NCBI GenBank assembly: GCA_947629845.1
Contig: CANRFD010000057.1
Coordinates: forward strand, 1 to 8,419
Reading direction: 5' to 3'
Length of the DNA: 8,419 nt
Origin: an uncultured Clostridia bacterium
GTDB lineage: Bacteria > Bacillota > Clostridia > Christensenellales > Borkfalkiaceae
Shown: piece by piece, positions 1-6,942 of the stretch
Position numbering within the stretch: the first letter of the stretch is position 1
Layout: each line of letters opens with the position of its first letter
Position numbers and translations under genes: made by a program
Notes under the pieces: model-generated
What the model saw: only the letters and a program-made list of their open reading frames with translations
What the model was told of the DNA's origin: nothing
The model's database searches: none

Positions 1-1450
1 CGATATAGGTGTCGTACTTTTGGGGGAAGGTCTGGATGAACTCGTCCGCCTGCGCCAGCTTGCACGCCGTTTCAAGTTCCTCGTCGGTGGCGTCGGGATC
101 GCCCCACCGCAAATTTTCCTTGATGGTGCCCGAGAAGAGCACGTTCTTTTGCAGCACGACGGCGACCTGATTGCGCAGGGACTCGAGGTCGTATTCCTTA
201 ACGTCTCTGCCGCCCACCTTCACGCAGCCCTCCGTCGCGTCATAGAGGCGGGAGACGAGGTTGACGAGCGAGGTCTTGGAGGAGCCCGTACCGCCGATGA
301 TGCCGATGGTCTCGCCCGATTTGATGTGCAAATTCACCCCCTCGAGCACGTTCTTCTCCGCCGTCGCCGAATACTTGAAGGAGACGTTCTCGAAGTCGAT
401 GGAGCCGTCCGCGACCTCGTGGATGGCGTTCTCGGGGCTGTGAAGCGTAGATTTTTCGCTCAACACTTCGTAGATACGGCGCATGCTCTCGATGGACATG
501 GCGATCATGGCGAAGGTCATGGAGAACATCATGAGCGACATCAGAATTTGCATGCCGTACACGATGAGCTGGGAAATGGTCGTATATTGCAGCGTCACGC
601 CGAAGCCGACGGGCGTCTCCGAGAGCACGAAGTAGGAGCCGAGGAAGAGCACCGTGGAGAGCACCGAATAGAAGAAGAACTGCATGACGGGGTTGTTCCA
701 TGCAAGGATGCGCTCCGCCTTGGTAAAGTCCTTCTGCACGTCGGTGGCGGCGCGGTCGAACTTCTGCTTTTCGAAGTCCTCGCGCACGTACGACTTGACG
801 ACGCGGATGCCCGAGATGTTCTCCTGTATGCTCTCGTTGAGATTATCGTACTTTTTGAACACCCGCCGGAAGAGCGGCATCGTCCTCCACATGATGAAGA
901 AGAGGATGGCGGCGAGCGGCGGAATGACGCCGACGAAGATCCACGCAAGGTTCCCGCCCATGAGAAAGGCCATCACGACGGAAAAGATCATCATCATGGG
1001 GCTTCTCACGGCGACGCGGATGATCATCATGAACGCCATCTGCACGTTGTTGACGTCCGTCGTCATGCGGGTGACGAGGGAGGGCGTGGAGAACTTGTCG
1101 ATGTTCTCAAAGGAGAAATCCTGCACGGCGTAGTAGAGGTCTTGGCGGAGATTCTTCGCAAAGCCCGACGACGCGCGCGCGCAGAAGAGCCCCGAGAGCA
1201 TGCCGCAGACGAGCGAGGCGATCGCCATCGCAATGAGAATGCAGGCGTACTGCCCGATGCCGAACACCCCTTCCGTGCCCCAAAGCTGAAGATCGACCAC
1301 CCCGAGACGCGCGTCCTCCATGTAGCCGAGGAGCCCCGCGATGTAGAACGGGAGCAGGCATTCGAGAACGACTTCGAACGTCACGAAAATGGGCGAAAGA
1401 ATGGCGGAAACTTTGTATTCCCGAATACATTTCGCAAGCCGCTTAATCAA
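1..1450 (-). CDS. ABC exporter half-transporter (fused permease and ATPase), 3' end cut by window edge
   Basis: This is a type IV (LmrA/MsbA-like) ABC exporter subunit that would use ATP to move an unknown substrate across the membrane, probably as half of a dimer. The visible 483 codons contain hydrophobic membrane segments at about residues 14-42, 66-90, 138-164, 168-188, 255-276 and 293-318. The family motif LVTRMTTDVNNVQ is at 125-137. The nucleotide-binding domain begins near 351 (IDFENVSFKY). The Walker A is GGTGSSKTS at 386-394, with Ser where the consensus has Gly, a form I recall as common in clostridial exporters. The Q-loop glutamine is Q434 (VVLQKN). The signature motif, Walker B and H-loop lie beyond the left edge. 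I chose the TTG at 1450 because GGAGGTGA sits upstream at good spacing and the family N-terminus (IKRLAKCIREYKVSAIL) follows directly. The gene has its own promoter. The partner half-transporter is probably the next gene outside the window. Confidence 0.93.
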   Translation of the reverse strand, partial: MIKRLAKCIREYKVSAILSPIFVTFEVVLECLLPFYIAGLLGYMEDARLGVVDLQLWGTEGVFGIGQYACILIAMAIASLVCGMLSGLFCARASSGFAKNLRQDLYYAVQDFSFENIDKFSTPSLVTRMTTDVNNVQMAFMMIIRVAVRSPMMMIFSVVMAFLMGGNLAWIFVGVIPPLAAILFFIMWRTMPLFRRVFKKYDNLNESIQENISGIRVVKSYVREDFEKQKFDRAATDVQKDFTKAERILAWNNPVMQFFFYSVLSTVLFLGSYFVLSETPVGFGVTLQYTTISQLIVYGMQILMSLMMFSMTFAMIAMSIESMRRIYEVLSEKSTLHSPENAIHEVADGSIDFENVSFKYSATAEKNVLEGVNLHIKSGETIGIIGGTGSSKTSLVNLVSRLYDATEGCVKVGGRDVKEYDLESLRNQVAVVLQKNVLFSGTIKENLRWGDPDATDEELETACKLAQADEFIQTFPQKYDTYI

Positions 1451-1454
1451 AAAA

Positions 1455-1462
1455 TCACCTCC
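1455..1462 (-). promoter_or_regulatory. Ribosome binding site deciding the TTG start of the ABC exporter
   Basis: The minus strand reads GGAGGTGA here. Seven bases separate GGAGG from the TTG at 1450-1448. This near-perfect anti-16S match, with no ATG at similar spacing, is why the TTG is taken as the start. Confidence 0.85.
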
Positions 1463-1504
1463 GGATAGCAAAGCAAACTGTACATTCCGTAAAAACGAAC
1501 AAAG

Positions 1505-1531
1505 AGCGTAATTCCCGGCGGACATTACGCT
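1505..1531 (-). other. Leader hairpin in the 5' UTR of the ABC exporter mRNA
   Basis: AGCGTAAT and ATTACGCT form an 8-bp perfect stem around an 11-base loop. On the minus strand the stem is followed by CTTTGTTCGTTTTT, a broken U-rich tract. It lies between the predicted transcription start (about 1543) and the ribosome binding site (1462). It could be a weak attenuator, an mRNA-stabilising hairpin or a protein-binding site. The U tract is too interrupted to call it a terminator. Confidence 0.5.
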
Positions 1532-1549
1532 TTCAACACGATTGTCACT

Positions 1550-1578
1550 ATATTAACATTATTATATGGGAAAGTCAA
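1550..1578 (-). promoter_or_regulatory. Predicted sigma-A promoter of the ABC exporter
   Basis: The minus strand carries a -35 TTGACT (1578-1573), a 17-base spacer and a -10 TAATAT (1555-1550). A TG one base before the -10 (1558-1557) makes it an extended -10. The implied start is near 1543, giving a leader of about 93 nt. A TATAAT at 1566-1561 was considered, but no -35 lies at suitable distance. The A/T-rich block just upstream could act as an UP element. Confidence 0.65.
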
Positions 1579-1586
1579 ACAATCTG

Positions 1587-1642
1587 CCCTGCAAAAAAAT
1601 TTTTTCACAAAAATGACAAAAAATCAAAAATTTTTGGCAGGG
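1587..1642. repeat. AT-rich inverted repeat with A-tracts upstream of the exporter promoter
   Basis: CCCTGCAAAAA (1587-1597) is mirrored by TTTTTGGCAGGG (1631-1642) with one bulged base. The interior is almost all A/T, including A7T6 at 1593-1605 and A5T5 at 1626-1630 plus 1631-1635. It starts 9 bases upstream of the -35 box. It may be a regulator site, an UP element or curved DNA. Transcript folding is possible only if transcription reads through the his terminator. Confidence 0.5.
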
Positions 1643-1715
1643 ATAGAACACAGAGAAAATTTTTTGTGCTACCATAACTATGAAAGGAAGAGCGTGAGCG
1701 CAGCGAGCGCGCCGT

Positions 1716-1789
1716 AAGAAAAAAAGCCCTCTGCGCGTCAAGCGGCGGCGCGCCGCAGGGGCGGCGCCGCGCGACGCGCAGAGGGCTTT
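1716..1789 (-). terminator. Intrinsic terminator of the his operon
   Basis: The arms AAAGCCCTCTGCGCGTC (plus strand 1723-1739) and GACGCGCAGAGGGCTTT (1773-1789) form a perfect 17-bp stem. On the minus strand the 3' arm runs into seven T residues (1725-1719), then CTT. It lies 14 bases past the hisIE stop. The 33-base interior is itself palindromic: GCGGCGCGCCGC at 1745-1756 and GCGGCGCCGC at 1761-1770. The whole can therefore fold as one very long hairpin or a branched structure. The plus-strand side lacks a clean T tract, so it looks one-directional. Confidence 0.92.
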
Positions 1790-1793
1790 ATAG

Positions 1794-1807
1794 ATAAAAA
1801 TTTTTAT
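1794..1807. repeat. 14-bp perfect AT palindrome over the hisIE stop codon
   Basis: ATAAAAATTTTTAT is a perfect palindrome that includes the TAA stop of hisIE (1806-1804). It lies between the coding region and the terminator. Function is unknown; it may be simple AT-rich composition. Confidence 0.4.
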
Positions 1808-2415
1808 TTGTGGCGGCGTTTGAGTTCGGTGCAGACCTCGGAGAGATCGACGCCCTTCGCCTCCAACAGCACCTGCAGGTGGTACAAAAGGTCGGCGCAT
1901 TCGCCCACGAACTCCTCGCGGCTGTCGTTCTTGGCGGCGATGACGACCTCCACCGCCTCCTCCCCCGTCTTTTTGGCGATCTTGTCGATGCCCTTGGAGA
2001 AGAGATAGCAGGTGTACGAGCCCTCCGCGGGATTCTCCTTCCTGTCCTTTACGACGCGCTCGAGCTCGCCGAAGAAGGTCGCGCCGATCTTCTCGCTCGT
2101 GATCTCCTCCTGAAAGAAGCAGGAGCGGTGCCCCGTGTGGCAGGCGGCGCCCGTCTGCTCCACTTGCATGAGCAGGCAGTCCCTGTCGCAGTCGAATGCC
2201 GCGGAGATGACGCGCTGGACGTGCCCGCTCGTCTCCCCCTTCATCCAGAGGCACTTGCGCGAGCGGCTGTAGTAGTGCGCAAAACCCGTTGCGGCGGTGC
2301 GGGCGAGCGCCTCTTCGTTCATGTACGCCTGCATAAGAACTTCGCCCGTCTCCCAATCCTGCGCAATGGCGCAGATGAGCCCGCGTTCGTCGAATTTTAC
2401 GTTTTCCGTCAACAT
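1804..2415 (-). CDS. hisIE: Bifunctional phosphoribosyl-AMP cyclohydrolase / phosphoribosyl-ATP pyrophosphohydrolase
   Basis: This 203-residue fused enzyme catalyses steps 2 and 3 of histidine synthesis: removal of pyrophosphate from phosphoribosyl-ATP (C-terminal HisE domain), then opening of the adenine ring of phosphoribosyl-AMP (N-terminal HisI domain). The HisI domain (about 1-115) shows SRSRKCLWMKGETSGH (50-65), the DCDRD metal motif (75-79) and ACHTGHRSCFF (91-101). C76, C92 and C99 are the expected zinc ligands and D75, D77 and D79 the expected magnesium ligands. The HisE domain (about 116-203) has the MazG-like helices EEAVEVVIAAKN (152-163) and ECADLLYHL (172-180) with the acidic metal-binding residues. 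Length is normal for fused HisIE. The ATG at 2415 overlaps the hisF stop by 7 bases and has a G-rich Shine-Dalgarno (GGGGGG) four bases upstream. It is the last gene before the terminator. Confidence 0.97.
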   Translation of the reverse strand: MLTENVKFDERGLICAIAQDWETGEVLMQAYMNEEALARTAATGFAHYYSRSRKCLWMKGETSGHVQRVISAAFDCDRDCLLMQVEQTGAACHTGHRSCFFQEEITSEKIGATFFGELERVVKDRKENPAEGSYTCYLFSKGIDKIAKKTGEEAVEVVIAAKNDSREEFVGECADLLYHLQVLLEAKGVDLSEVCTELKRRHK

Positions 2416-3179
2416 ATGTCCCCCCTTCGGACGGGTACGCCCCGCCCCGAAAGATATTTTTTGAGTTCGTCCATCTTAAGTTCGCCGAAGTGGAAGAGCG
2501 ACGCCGCAAGCGCCGCGTCCGCCTTTCCCTCGGTGAGAACGTCGTAAAAGTGCTCCTTCTTGCCCGCCCCGCCCGAGGCGATGACGGGCACGTTGACCGC
2601 CTCCGCCGCCTGCCGCGTGAGCTGCAGATCGTACCCCGCCTTGGTGCCGTCCCGATCCATGCTCGTGAGCAGAATTTCGCCCGCGCCGAGCTCTTCGCCG
2701 CGGCGCATCCACTCCAAAGCGTCCAGCCCCGTGTTCACCCTGCCGCCGCTTGCATAGACGTCGTACCTGCCCTCGGCGTTCCGCTTGGCGTCCACCGCGA
2801 GCACCACGCACTGCCGCCCGAATTTCAGCGCCGCCTCCGTGATGAGCGAAGGGTCGCGGATGGCCGCGGAATTGACGGCGATCTTGTCGGCGCCGCGCCG
2901 CAGCATCTCGCGGAAGTCCTCCACGGTGCGGATGCCGCCGCCCACGGTGAGCGGCAGAAATACCTGCTCGCTCGCGCGGGAGATGACGTCCCACATGGGC
3001 GGCTCCGCGCGGTAGCTCGCCGTGATGTCCAAAAAGACGATCTCGTCCGCGCCGAAGCCGTTGTAGAGTTTCGCCGTCTCGACGGGGTCGCCCGCGTCGA
3101 CGAGGGAGACGAAGTTGACCCCCTTCACGACGCGCCCGTCCTTGAGATCGAGACAAGGGATAATGCGCTTGCCGATCAT
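2409..3179 (-). CDS. hisF: Imidazole glycerol phosphate synthase, cyclase subunit
   Basis: HisF takes ammonia released by HisH and converts PRFAR to imidazole glycerol phosphate plus AICAR, which returns to purine synthesis. The 256-residue protein is a full-length (beta/alpha)8 barrel. The two catalytic aspartates are D11 (IIPCLDLKDG) and D130 (LAVDAKR). Phosphate-binding loops are visible at VGGGIR (79-84) and ASGGAG (201-206). The residues of the ammonia gate at the barrel bottom are kept: R5, E46, K99 and E168 (R5/E46/K99/E167 in the Thermotoga enzyme), as is D98 at the HisH interface. The ATG at 3179 overlaps the hisA stop as ATGA, with GAGG seven bases upstream. The neighbouring order hisH-hisA-hisF matches other Bacillota operons. 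Confidence 0.98.
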   Translation of the reverse strand: MIGKRIIPCLDLKDGRVVKGVNFVSLVDAGDPVETAKLYNGFGADEIVFLDITASYRAEPPMWDVISRASEQVFLPLTVGGGIRTVEDFREMLRRGADKIAVNSAAIRDPSLITEAALKFGRQCVVLAVDAKRNAEGRYDVYASGGRVNTGLDALEWMRRGEELGAGEILLTSMDRDGTKAGYDLQLTRQAAEAVNVPVIASGGAGKKEHFYDVLTEGKADAALAASLFHFGELKMDELKKYLSGRGVPVRRGDIC

Positions 3180-3880
3180 TTCGCCGCCTCGATCGCCGTG
3201 CGGAGGCGCACATCGCCCGTGTAGAGCGCCCGCCCCAAGATCGCGCCGTACACGTTGCGCTCCTTCAAGGCGAGAAGATCGTCCATGCCGCGGACGCCGC
3301 CCGAGGCGACGATCTGAAGCCCCGTCTCGCGCATCTTTACCGTGGCCTCCACGTTGACGCCCGAGAGCGCGCCGTCCCGCGAGACGTCTGTGAATACGGC
3401 GTACTTCACCCCCAGCCGCCTCGCCTCCCTGCCGAATGCGAAGGCGTCCTTCTCCGTCTCCTCCGTCCAGCCGCGGACGGCGAGCTTGCCGTCCTTCGCG
3501 TCGATGCCGGCGACGATGTTTTCGCCGTAGCGCGCAACGGCGGCGCGGTAGACGGGCGGATCCTTCACGCAGACCGTGCCGAGGACGACGCGGCTCGCGC
3601 CCGCCTCGAAGCGGCCGGAAATTTCAGCGGAAGAGCGCAGACCGCCCCCCGACTGCACGGGCACGCCGAGCGCGGCGATGCGTTCGAGCGTTGCGTTGAA
3701 CGCGCTCTTCTGCCCGAAGGCGCCCGAGAGGTCGACGACGTGCAAAAATTCCGCGCCCTCGCCGATCCAACGCTTTGCGCAGTCGACGGGGTCGCCGTAA
3801 TCGGTGACGTTCTCGCGCCTTCCGTAGAGCAGGCGCACCGCGCGCCCCTCCAAAATATCGATCGCGGGGAATAGGATCAT
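3176..3880 (-). CDS. hisA: ProFAR isomerase, phosphoribosylformimino-AICAR ribotide isomerase
   Basis: HisA isomerises ProFAR to PRFAR, the substrate of HisH-HisF. The 234-residue protein is a (beta/alpha)8 barrel related to HisF. The catalytic aspartates are D8 (LFPAIDI) and D127 (GIDAKDG). Phosphate and substrate loops are QSGGGLR (76-82) and ASGGV (192-196), and TDVSRDG (164-170) is the family motif on strand 6. The frame is open 30 codons further upstream to 3970, but the true start is the ATG at 3880: the protein then begins MILFPAID as the family does, GGAG lies five bases upstream, and the ATGA overlap with the hisH stop matches the other junctions. RGW at 136-138 is typical of HisA rather than the bifunctional PriA, though that alone does not exclude dual activity. 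Confidence 0.97.
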   Translation of the reverse strand: MILFPAIDILEGRAVRLLYGRRENVTDYGDPVDCAKRWIGEGAEFLHVVDLSGAFGQKSAFNATLERIAALGVPVQSGGGLRSSAEISGRFEAGASRVVLGTVCVKDPPVYRAAVARYGENIVAGIDAKDGKLAVRGWTEETEKDAFAFGREARRLGVKYAVFTDVSRDGALSGVNVEATVKMRETGLQIVASGGVRGMDDLLALKERNVYGAILGRALYTGDVRLRTAIEAAK

Positions 3881-4467
3881 ATCTTCTCCATAAAATTGCG
3901 CAAAAGGCGCAGCCCGGCTTCGCCGCTCTTTTCGGGGTGGAACTGCACCCCATAGACGTTGCCGCAGCAAACTGCCGAGGCGAAGGTTCGGTGATATTCC
4001 GTTCTGCCGATGATAAACTTTGGCGCCGCGTCGGCAAAGTAGCTGTGCACGAAGTAAAATTCTTCGCCCTCGCGGATGCCGTCGAAGAGCGGCGTGCGCA
4101 TCCCCGTGACAGCGTTCCAGCCCATGTGCGGGATCTTGCCCTCGGTGAACGGGATCACCCGCCCCTTTACGAGCCCCAACCCCGCCGTGACGCCGTCCTC
4201 CTCGCTCTCTTCGAGCAGGAACTGCATGCCGAGGCAGATGCCGAGCACGGGGGTATCCGCCGCGCGGCGCTTAATATAGGCGCCCAGCCCGCACGCAAGC
4301 AGGCTGCGCATGCCGGCCGCAAAGCTGCCGACGCCCGGGAGGATGAGCTTCTCGCAGCCGTCGAGATCCCCTTCCTCCGAGGAGACGACGGCACGGCCGC
4401 CGAGGTACTCCACCGCCTTGCAGACGGAGCGGAGGTTGCCCGCGCCGTAATCGACGACGCCGATCAT
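3877..4467 (-). CDS. hisH: Imidazole glycerol phosphate synthase, glutamine amidotransferase subunit
   Basis: HisH hydrolyses glutamine and passes ammonia through the HisF barrel. The 196-residue protein is a class I (triad) glutamine amidotransferase. The nucleophile is C78 in GICLGMQ (76-82). H177 and E179 of FHPEK (176-180) complete the triad. The oxyanion-strand motif PGVG is at 44-47, and K180 matches the lysine that docks onto HisF in the Thermotoga complex. The reading frame stays open far upstream to 5112, but that part is a shadow of hisB. The ATG at 4467 gives the family N-terminus MIGVVDYGAGNLRS and an ATGA overlap with hisB. Its Shine-Dalgarno (AAGG, about ten bases upstream) is weaker than at other junctions, so it probably depends on coupling to hisB translation. 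Confidence 0.98.
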   Translation of the reverse strand: MIGVVDYGAGNLRSVCKAVEYLGGRAVVSSEEGDLDGCEKLILPGVGSFAAGMRSLLACGLGAYIKRRAADTPVLGICLGMQFLLEESEEDGVTAGLGLVKGRVIPFTEGKIPHMGWNAVTGMRTPLFDGIREGEEFYFVHSYFADAAPKFIIGRTEYHRTFASAVCCGNVYGVQFHPEKSGEAGLRLLRNFMEKI

Positions 4468-5042
4468 TCGAGCATGCCCTTGGAGGAGGGAACGCGGTCG
4501 GAGACGATCTTCACCGCGTCGCGCACGCAGAGGGCGAGCGCCTTGAATATGGCCTCCGCCTCGTGGTGGCGGTTGCCGCCGCGCAGAAGTTTGACGTAGA
4601 TGTTGAGCCCCGCGTGCGTGGAGAAGGCGCGCAAAAATTCCTCGACGAGCTCCATATCGAACTCGCCCACCTTGCCCTCCAACTTGTCCTCGAAGCAGAG
4701 GTAGGGTCTGCCGCTCCAATCGACGGCGACGAGGGCGACGCATTCGTCCATGGGGACGACGCGCTGCGCGAACCGCGCGATCCCGCGCTTTTCGCCGAGC
4801 GCCGTCTTGAAGGCGCCGCCGAGGGCGATGCCGACGTCCTCCACCGAGTGATGGGCGTCCACCTCGGTATCCCCCTTGCACGTGAGTTCGAGGTCGAGCA
4901 TGCCGTGCACGGTGAAGAGCTCGAGCATATGGTTGAAAAAGCCCACGCCCGTCTGAATGTTTGCCGTGCCGACGCCGTCGACGGCGAGACGGAGCGCGAT
5001 GTCCGTCTCCTTGGTCTTTCGCGTAACTTCCGCCTTTCTCAT
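4464..5042 (-). CDS. hisB: Imidazoleglycerol-phosphate dehydratase (monofunctional)
   Basis: HisB removes water from imidazole glycerol phosphate to give imidazole acetol phosphate, using a di-manganese centre. The 192-residue protein has the normal monofunctional length and no phosphatase domain, unlike the enterobacterial HisB fusion. The two metal-binding motifs are DAHHSVEDVG (62-71; Ser where Thr is more usual) and NRHHEAEAIFKA (157-168). The product requires HisC, which is not encoded in the window. The ATG at 5042 overlaps the hisD stop as ATGA. A GGAGGAG lies just upstream, inside the end of hisD, making this one of the stronger internal ribosome binding sites. Confidence 0.98.
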   Translation of the reverse strand: MRKAEVTRKTKETDIALRLAVDGVGTANIQTGVGFFNHMLELFTVHGMLDLELTCKGDTEVDAHHSVEDVGIALGGAFKTALGEKRGIARFAQRVVPMDECVALVAVDWSGRPYLCFEDKLEGKVGEFDMELVEEFLRAFSTHAGLNIYVKLLRGGNRHHEAEAIFKALALCVRDAVKIVSDRVPSSKGMLE

Positions 5043-6319
5043 TTGCGATCTCCTCCGTCCAATCTCGCGAGCACGGCGCGCGCGTGGGCCTCCAGCCCCT
5101 CGCTGCGGGCAAGCGCCGCGATGTGCGCCCCGTCCTCTCGGAGCGCTTCCTGCGAATATTTTATCACGCTCATCTTGCGCGTGAATGTGTCTTCATTGAG
5201 AACTTCGTAAAATTTTGCGCTGCCGCCCGTGGGGAGAATGTGGTCGGGCCCCGCGAAATAGTCGCCGACGGGCTCGGGCGTGCAGCCGCCCAAAAACACG
5301 GCGCCCGCATTACGGACAAGGGGCAGCAGTTCCTCGGGCTCCCTGACGTACAATTCGAGGTGCTCCGGGGCGATCTTGTTCGCGATTTCCACCCCCATCC
5401 GAAGATTTTTGACGACGATGACGCCGCCGCCCGAGGCGATGGCGCGCTCCGCGATCTCCCTGCGGGGGAGAATTTTCAGCTGCCGCTCCGTCTCCTCCGC
5501 GATCTTTTCGGCGAGGTCGGGGCAATCGGTGATGACGATGGCGCGGGCGAGCACGTCGTGTTCCGCCTGCGAGAGGACGTCCGCCGCCACCAAGGCGGGA
5601 TCGGCCGTGCGGTCGCAGACGATGAGAATTTCGCTCGGGCCGGCGAGCATGTCTACGCCCACCTGCCCGTACACCTCCTTCTTGGCGAGGGTGACGTAGA
5701 TGTTCCCGGGGCCTGCGACGACGTCGACCTTCTGCACGCTCTCCGTGCCGTAGGCAAACGCCGCGATCGCCTGCGCGCCCCCCATCTTCCACACCTCCGT
5801 CGCGCCGCACTCCTTGGCGGCGACGAGCGTGAGCGGGTGAATGACGCCGTTTTTGGCGGGCGTGGCGACCGAGATGCGCTTCACCCCCGCCGCCCGCGCG
5901 GGCAGAACGGACATGCACATGGACGACGTGAGCGGCGCCGTGCCGCCCGGGACGTACAGCCCCGCCGCGTCTACGGGGCGGATGACGTAGCCCGTCGTCC
6001 TTCCCCTCTCCGTGACGAGTTTATCCTGCCTGCGGCTGCGCGTATGGTAGCCGAGGATGTTCGCGATGGCAAGGCGCAGGCTGTTGAGAAGGTCGGGAGA
6101 GACCGCCGCATATGCCGCGCGGTACTCCTCCTCGCTCACCATAAAGTTGCCGCGGTCGAGCAGCGTTCCGTCGAATTTTTCTTCGTACTCGAACACCGCC
6201 GCGTCGCCCCGCTTGCGGACGTCGTCGAGAATGGCGCGCACGACGGCGAGCTCTTTTTCCCGCGCCCCGAAAGGACGGGAGAGCAGCTCCCCGCAGTTTT
6301 CTTCGGTAAAAATTTTCAT
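5039..6319 (-). CDS. hisD: Histidinol dehydrogenase
   Basis: HisD carries out the last two steps, oxidising L-histidinol to histidinal and then to L-histidine with two NAD+ and a zinc ion. The 426-residue protein is full length. The zinc ligands known from the E. coli enzyme are all recognisable: Q251 and H254 (SQAEHD), D353 (GDYFAGPDH) and H412 (EAHARAV). The catalytic Glu-His pair is E319-H320 in APEHLE. The GPGNIYVT segment (203-210) and PGGTAPLTSS (124-133) are strongly conserved family signatures. The ATG at 6319 overlaps the hisG stop as ATGA and follows GAGGTGA at good spacing. The second position in the enzyme block (hisZ-hisG-hisD) is standard for Bacillota. Confidence 0.98.
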   Translation of the reverse strand: MKIFTEENCGELLSRPFGAREKELAVVRAILDDVRKRGDAAVFEYEEKFDGTLLDRGNFMVSEEEYRAAYAAVSPDLLNSLRLAIANILGYHTRSRRQDKLVTERGRTTGYVIRPVDAAGLYVPGGTAPLTSSMCMSVLPARAAGVKRISVATPAKNGVIHPLTLVAAKECGATEVWKMGGAQAIAAFAYGTESVQKVDVVAGPGNIYVTLAKKEVYGQVGVDMLAGPSEILIVCDRTADPALVAADVLSQAEHDVLARAIVITDCPDLAEKIAEETERQLKILPRREIAERAIASGGGVIVVKNLRMGVEIANKIAPEHLELYVREPEELLPLVRNAGAVFLGGCTPEPVGDYFAGPDHILPTGGSAKFYEVLNEDTFTRKMSVIKYSQEALREDGAHIAALARSEGLEAHARAVLARLDGGDRK

Positions 6320-6942
6320 GCGATCACCTCTTTGAGCTTTTCGACGAGGGGCAAAATGTCCGCCGATTTGAGCTTCAGGCTCACTTTATTGGCGACGAGG
6401 CGGGCGCTCACGCCCGAGATGACCTCCTCGAGCACCACGAGCCCGTTGGCCTTGAGCGTGGAGCCCGTTTCCACCACGTCGAAGATGACGTCGGAGAGCC
6501 CCGTGACGGGCGCAAGCTCCACCGAGCCGTTGAGCTTGATGAGTTCGACGTCCTCGCCCCGCTCGGCAAAGACGCGCCGCGCCGTGTTCACATACTTTGT
6601 GGCGACGCGGAGATGCGGCCCCGTCAACGCGCTCCGCCGCTCGGGCGGCCCCGCGAGGCACAGGCGGCACTTGCCGATGCCGAGGTCGAGAAGTTCATAG
6701 AGGTCTCTGTCCTCTTCGAGCAGCGTGTCCTTCCCCGCGATGCCGAGGTCGGCGACGCCCGATTCCACATAGACGGGGACGTCCGCAGGCTTCACGAGAA
6801 AGAAGCCGAATTTTTTATCGGGGCTCTCGAGGACGAGCTTCCGCGTGTCCTCCAAGAGGACGGAGACGTCCACGCCGCATTTTTTCAGGAGCGCGGCGCT
6901 CTTTTCCACCAGCCGCCCCTTGCTCATCGCAAAATATATCAT
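6316..6942 (-). CDS. hisG: ATP phosphoribosyltransferase catalytic subunit, short form
   Basis: HisG joins ATP and PRPP to form phosphoribosyl-ATP, the committed and feedback-controlled step. At 208 residues it is the short form, lacking the C-terminal histidine-binding regulatory domain of the roughly 290-300-residue form, so it needs HisZ as partner. The N-terminal MSKGRL (6-11) is typical, and the PRPP-binding motif DVVETGSTLKANGL is at 155-168. NGSVELAP (138-145) is also conserved. The ATG at 6942 gives the ATGA overlap with hisZ; a second in-frame ATG at 6927 would trim five residues and cannot be excluded. The Shine-Dalgarno (GAGGG) is rather distant, about 12 bases from the ATG, so translation probably depends on ribosomes finishing hisZ. 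Confidence 0.97.
   Translation of the reverse strand: MIYFAMSKGRLVEKSAALLKKCGVDVSVLLEDTRKLVLESPDKKFGFFLVKPADVPVYVESGVADLGIAGKDTLLEEDRDLYELLDLGIGKCRLCLAGPPERRSALTGPHLRVATKYVNTARRVFAERGEDVELIKLNGSVELAPVTGLSDVIFDVVETGSTLKANGLVVLEEVISGVSARLVANKVSLKLKSADILPLVEKLKEVIA

Larger units (their letters stand above)
1451..1803. other. Intergenic region between hisIE and the ABC exporter
   Basis: This 353-base stretch holds no convincing gene. In transcription order (right to left) it contains the his operon terminator, a GC-rich tail at about 1691-1714 that reads like a dispersed repeat fragment (repeated GAGCGC units), an AT-rich block with several A-tracts (1586-1670), a promoter (1550-1578), and a leader with one hairpin before the exporter start. 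Short open frames crossing it carry no recognisable protein. Confidence 0.8.

Noticed and set aside
20..1468. A 482-codon open frame on the plus strand
   Set aside because: It is exactly antisense to the ABC exporter. Its product is rich in His, Glu, Arg and Asp with no family features, as expected from the complement of GC-biased codons. The minus-strand frame has clear ABC motifs.
3877..5112. A 411-codon minus-strand frame that could suggest a longer or fused HisH
   Set aside because: Only the last 196 codons look like HisH. The first part is an out-of-frame shadow of hisB rich in Arg and Gly, and the ATGA start at 4467 gives the family N-terminus.
5084..6700. A 538-codon open frame on the plus strand over hisD and hisG
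   Set aside because: It crosses two well-supported genes on the other strand, has no recognisable domain and shows the same Arg/Asp/His-rich composition as the other antisense frames.
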